64,000 nt of DNA from Lepiota brunneoincarnata (taxonomy: Eukaryota; Basidiomycota; Agaricomycetes; Agaricales; Agaricaceae): positions 868,001-932,000 of the forward strand of contig JAEBUN010000017.1 of the NCBI GenBank assembly GCA_023014365.1. Reading direction: 5' to 3'. The notes beneath the pieces were generated by a model. The model searched no databases and was not told where the DNA came from. It saw only the letters and a list, made by a program, of their open reading frames with translations. A program made the translations under genes and the position numbers. The first letter of the stretch is position 1; each line of letters begins with the position of its first letter. Below are positions 59,501 through 64,000 of the stretch, piece after piece.

Positions 59501-62500
59501 TTTCCATCGCCCAGCAATTGGATGAGATACTCTCGTCGACTATGCCTCCTGCACCAGGCGTCAGTCGTCCCCCTACTCTGCAGCCGTTTGTGTATAGGCC
59601 CACACATCGGGGAACACGGCCTAGGAGCGCTAGTCCGGTGTCCTTTGACACCCTACCCTCTCGCCCCTTCACCGCGCCTACTTTCCCTGATATAACTTAT
59701 TCAGATCCCAGGGGCGCTGGCCCACGCGCTACTCACCCTCGATACGCATACGGCTCAAGAGGCCAACGCTCACCTTCAATCACAGAAACGGACATACGTT
59801 ATATTCCGGCTACAGGTCCCTCGCGCTTCATAATTCCCCAGGATAATATAGATGGCGATATAAGGCGACGAACTCGGCGACCTGCAGCACACATGCCACC
59901 AGTGACCCCTATATTCGTATGTACCCTATTCAAAGTCACTGCATGACCTCATAACTGGTATTGTCAGCCTCCCCATGACGCCACCCGACCCCCAACAGCG
60001 CCCCCTGGCGTTGGGGGAGGCGCTCCAGGCAGGAGCTGGTACCAACCGGGACAACCAAGAGCAGTAAGTAATTTTTTGGTTGAAGTGGCTATAAGCTTGA
60101 CATTCTCACAACAGCAGCCGCAGCCGCAGCAACCAACTACACAGCTTCCCTTGGGTCCGCGAGGGGCCCAAGCGGGTCAATTCCCGCCTTCCGGGCCGAC
60201 GTATATACCCATGCCTCCAGGTCCTGTGGGTATATCTTGATTCTTATGAGTTATCCTTTATCAACGCCTGTCTAGACTCAGGTTCAGATGCCACCCGTAT
60301 TCGACTCCCTCATGGAGATTCTAAGGGTATGTTAATCCTGATTCTTTTTACTATCCATTTTTGCAAACGTCTTTTGTTGTAAATATCTCTCAGGAAAACC
60401 GATTGGCACAGCTCGCCACGGTTGATCAGCAACGCGAACTCATGCGATACATGCATGATTTAAATGAATGGCTAGGACGCGACGTTCGGGACCGACAGGC
60501 CGAAATTCGAGGAGTCAATGCTCGAATCGAGACCTTAAGACAGGAGCTCATGGGTATACGGCGAGGTAATACCAATCAGAATATCAAATTTCTCTTTCTC
60601 CTGCTGACCCTACTCAAAAGGAGGTGTAGCTTCGACCATCACCTCAACTAGTGAAAGCGATGGCACCCCGGCCCAGCCAACCTATGTTATTGGTGGTCCC
60701 CGAGTACCAATGCCAGAGCCTACTCACTTTCCTCCTGGACCCGTACAGCCCGGAATGCAACCAGGGTATCCACCCACTGGGCCTCCTGTCATCCCCCCCG
60801 TCATCCCACCGGGTGATCTAACGCCACAGCCAGGATTCCGACCTGTGGTTCCTGGCGTTCAACAACCACTGGTTCTGCATCAACCACCAGGGGTTGGCGT
60901 TATCCCTGGAGTAATTCCTGCGGATGGCTACCGTCCTACTGGAAGTCACCATCCTACCCCACTACCCGGGCGCACTTCTTCGCTAGAACAGGTTCCCTTT
61001 ATCCCTCGTCATGATGAGGAAAGTCCCAGGAGTGAACCACCTCAGATGATTCCACCTATGGGTATGCACCACATGCCCTCTGGGGCTCAACTGGGGCCCA
61101 CTATCATTCGAGTACCTGGAAGTCCCCCAAGTAGCAGCACAACCTCTGGCGAGCGTTCGCGACCCAGCAGACATCGCTCACGCCGATCTGACCGAACCGG
61201 TCGTCGCCGTAGCCGTAGCAGGAGCACAAGTCCCAGCGACAGGAGTCGAAGCCGGAGCCGTACAAGGACCCCTAGGACCAGGAGCAGCAGGACTCGCAGG
61301 AGCAGCCGAACTCGTAGAAGTAGCAGCCCAAGGACTCGCCGCTCCCGTCGAAGTAGATCGCGCAGTTACTCATCACGGAGCCCCACGCCCATTATTATCC
61401 AACAACCCTCTCAACCATCTGTAATACCTTCAGTCCCATACTCTGACAGACCGCCTGTGGTCCATGTTCAGCCTCCGACAGCCTCGACAATAGCTCCTGG
61501 GTCACCTAGACACCCCGACTTGCAACAAGCTCAACAGCAACCTGCAATTATCATTCAGCAGCCTCCTGGGGTACCACAACAACAGTTCCCCACTGCAATC
61601 CCTGGACTATCCGCTCCAGGCACCGCCTACCTACCACCTGGCTCTGTTGCTCCGGTGCCGCCCGTTATCATTCGAACTTCAAGATCATCCAGCAGGTCGA
61701 GGAGTCCAAGGACACATCGGAGCTCGGGAAGAACCCCCCGGAGTTCAGGAAGGACACGGTCGCGGAGTAGGTCAGAAAGCCCACGCAGGAGGCGCTCGAG
61801 ACGGCATAGGTCTCGATCACCCAGTCGTTCCCGTTCTCGCTCTCCTCGATACTACCGAAGTTCTACAACCCCACCAACGCAAACGCCTGTGATCATCCAC
61901 ACGGGTGGGTCGCGTTCTCACTCCCATTCGCCTTCACGCCACTCCCGATACGGTTATACCCCGGCGCAACCCATCCAACAGCCTCCCGTTATCATCCCCC
62001 AGCAGCCGATTACCTCGGGTCCACCAGTGCTAATTCCTCGTTCTTCGCCATCGTATTCAAGCCGCAGCCGTCGCACCCATAGACGCCATGATAGTCGCAG
62101 TCGTAGTCCCTCTGCTCCTGTCATTATTCAGCAACCGACTCACCTCCCACTTGGAGGGACTATTCCTACAGCTGTACCCCCAATTCCTTCCTCTCAAGCC
62201 CCCCCAATCATCATACCTGGTGGACAGTCGGTTCCACAAGCTCCTCAACAACCCATTATTCTGCGCTCTTCACGTTCGCGCTCATACTCACCGCCTAGAC
62301 ACGCTGTTACTCCCATCACCCTTCCGACGGTCCCCTCAAGGCCAAGAAGCCGTTCTCGATCTCCATCGCGGCGGTATCGTTCCCGTTCTCCTTCACATTA
62401 TCATATCCCCCCCGGAGAAGCTCACGTCATACCAAGTCGCTATCCATCACGTCATTCAAGAACTAGGTCACGATCACCTCGTACGGTCGTCCTCGGCGAC

Positions 62501-64000
62501 CCATATGACCGTCACCCTCGACGGGGGTCTCCGGAGGATCGACGTCCGGGCTATGAGCGGTATCCGCCGGAACGCCGTTACCGGTCTCGCTCCTCGAGGT
62601 CCCGCTCCCCTTCACACTATAGATATGGTCGACCAAGGACCCCAGAGCGAGATCGTCACCGCCGTCGGTCGCCCTCGCGCTACTCCTATTCTCAGTCACC
62701 CCGTCGTCATCGTACCCGATCTCGCTCGCCGCGCCATCGGAGGTCAAGTCGCGATCACGACCGTCCTCGTTCACGTTCTCCCCGACACTACTCACCACCT
62801 CGTTCACGCTCCCCCCGACACTACTCATCACCTCGTTCACGCTCCCCCCGACACTACTCACCGCCTCATTCCCGCTATCCCTCAACACATGCTCCCTCAC
62901 GTCGGCCATCAACACACGTATCCCGCGTTTACTCCCCGCGTTCGGAATCGCCATCCATTCTACCAGTCCCGGCTCCAGGCACCCACCATGTCCCTCATAC
63001 TGTTCGCTCGACTACCTCTGACCCTCACCGACCGATTGTTGTAGTTCCACCTTCTCAGACAGGCTCTCATATATCTCCCCGACCCCCCACGATTATGTCC
63101 CTTGAGGACCACCCTGAAGATATTCATCCCCATGATCCACATCGACCTCCACTTAGTCGTACCCCCACCGGCCGTCGACCTGCAGATGCTGGTAAGTTTG
63201 AGTCTCAATCAGTAGATGGAATCCAGAAATTGACAGTTTCTAGGTCGTTACACACCAACCCCCTCCACCTACAGTGGACCGGAAGAACACGAGCGCCCAT
63301 ACTCACCTGTTCCTCACGTTCCTTCTGACCATCCAGTCATACAGGTTACCCCAAGGCGGACGCCAATTATTCATCCTCGTCCGTCAGATGATGGGAGGAT
63401 CAGTCCGATACCTTTGGTTCGGCGGCCCTCCGAGCCCCCTTCAATCCTTGAGCGGAGACCTTCAGCGTATGTACCTCATGAGGTAGCGGCTACTGTCCCT
63501 CTGAGCGAAGCCGGCCGCTCGGGTTACGAGAGTCCCACTAGCCCTATTCCCGTCCCTCCCCGCAGACGATCAGCCAGGCGATCACCGAGTATATCTGTCA
63601 TCCATCCACCTCCAAGACGCGACACCGTCACACCAATTGACCTTCACGCAGCAGAAGAAGAACGCCAAAGAAGCGAGAGACTGGGTGCAATTGAAAGGCA
63701 TCTTCATGATACTGCATTGGCCGCTGCACAAGCCGAAGATGAGCGTGAAGCAGAGTTTCGTCGCAACGAGGAACATCGGGAAAGAATATTTTTGGACAGT
63801 CAAGAGCGTCGTGATCAAGAGACCCGAGAACGCGCCGATCACATCTGGGATACTATTGAAACTCGCCTACATGCTCTGCCACCTGCACGCGAACCATCGT
63901 CAAGACCCCGAACACCACGAACCCCACGGACCCCCATACCAGAGGTGCATGTCGAGACACCCCGCCCCTCTACGGAACCTGAAGGAATGTCTGCTGACCG
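53540..64000 (+). CDS. Giant PH-domain, Ser/Thr-rich and SR-like protein, runs off right edge
   Basis: One gene of at least eleven exons coding over 3,200 residues here. ATG at 53540 (MTDSPSDSWTPTYGTAT). Residues 1-473: Ser/Thr/Gly-rich. Residues about 474-600: a PH domain (PLHIGLLWYLNVHATPPYRW, CQALLYPHMLLLSWLAPGGG, MIYADGVERLAAESLLERQR, WVNRIWEAVNR). Then a Ser/Pro/Thr region with GSYTPGSG-type repeats. Near 58430-58590 a coiled coil (IGRDLDRLADDLRRY, LAEDLQALRDELRELSDF), and another near 59225-59320 (ELADRLRRIEDIIQHLVEQG). Then Pro-rich exons, a short coil (WLGRDVRDRQAEIRGVNARI), a long Pro-rich/RS-rich exon with SRSRSP tracts, and a charged coil (EEERQRSERLGAIERHLHD, EREAEFRRNEEHRERIFLDS). 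Exon joins close in frame except near 59180, where the frame shifts by one. Likely a membrane- or cortex-linked scaffold; function unknown. Confidence 0.85.
56440..56730 (+). repeat. Coding repeats of the GSYTPGSG type
   Basis: About nine degenerate units of 8-12 codons built on (G)(S/T)YTP(G/S)SG, within the PH-domain gene. They resemble low-complexity beta/disordered linkers; length polymorphism is expected. Confidence 0.85.
61135..62895 (+). repeat. RS/SR-dipeptide tracts, with 30-bp tandem units near 62770-62870
   Basis: Alternating Arg-Ser tracts (about 61140-61390, 61680-61860, 62040-62110, 62270-62900) separated by Pro/Gln/Ile-rich linkers with repeated VIIQQP-like words. The last tract holds three or more near-perfect units coding SRSPRHYSPP. 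It is typical of SR-protein RS domains, but no RRM is present. Confidence 0.85.

Noticed and set aside
62088..63044. 318-codon plus frame inside the giant gene
   Set aside because: It is the +1 shadow of the RS/Pro-rich exon; codon bias of Arg/Ser/Pro tracts keeps several frames open. The SRSRSP frame continues correctly into both neighbouring exons.

Overview
This is nuclear DNA of a filamentous basidiomycete, most likely an Agaricomycete. The evidence is many genes with short introns (about 50-60 nt, GTNNGT...YAG), a class I hydrophobin, a nuclease-like/kinase-like gene of a type common in mushroom-forming fungi, and very Ser/Thr/Pro-rich large proteins. I cannot name the species. Exon joins were worked out by eye from splice consensus and reading frame, so gene ends are firmer than some inner junctions.

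Layout. 0-5 kb: a LYC1-like acetyltransferase running off the left edge (-) and a single-pass membrane protein with a long Ser/Pro-rich tail (+). 5-7 kb: no gene seen. 7-35 kb: a rearranged locus. It holds an intact alpha/beta-hydrolase (-), a decayed VPS15 copy (+), a nuclease-like/kinase-like gene (+), a second hydrolase with a changed C-terminus (-), an 11.3-kb block (secreted S41-like peptidase, oxidoreductase-like protein, a repeat protein, a DUF1308 protein, and a broken LRR-like gene), and then the complete VPS15. 36.7 kb: hydrophobin. 39.4-45.6 kb: threonyl-tRNA synthetase (-), a CstF-64 type 3'-end processing factor (-) and, divergent from it, a small heat-shock protein (+). 45.6-50.3 kb: no recognisable gene, only weak minus-strand frames. 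50.4-53.1 kb: a Cys-rich small protein, tubulin cofactor C and RBX1, all on the minus strand. 53.5-64 kb: one giant PH-domain protein with SR-like tracts, continuing past the right edge.

How the parts relate. Most genes are independent housekeeping functions: vesicle traffic and autophagy (VPS15), translation (ThrRS), mRNA 3'-end formation (CstF-64), tubulin folding (TBCC), cullin-RING ubiquitination (RBX1) and chaperoning (Hsp20). The most notable structure is the duplicated hydrolase/VPS15 divergent pair. Segment 7032-12970 matches 15534-17449 plus 28740-33734, as expected from a tandem duplication running from inside the last hydrolase intron to inside the VPS15 WD40 part. Decay is reciprocal: the left copy keeps an intact hydrolase and a ruined VPS15, and the right copy keeps an intact VPS15 and a hydrolase with a replaced last exon. 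The nuclease/kinase gene sits exactly at the duplication junction, and the 11.3-kb gene-bearing block separates the right-hand pair.
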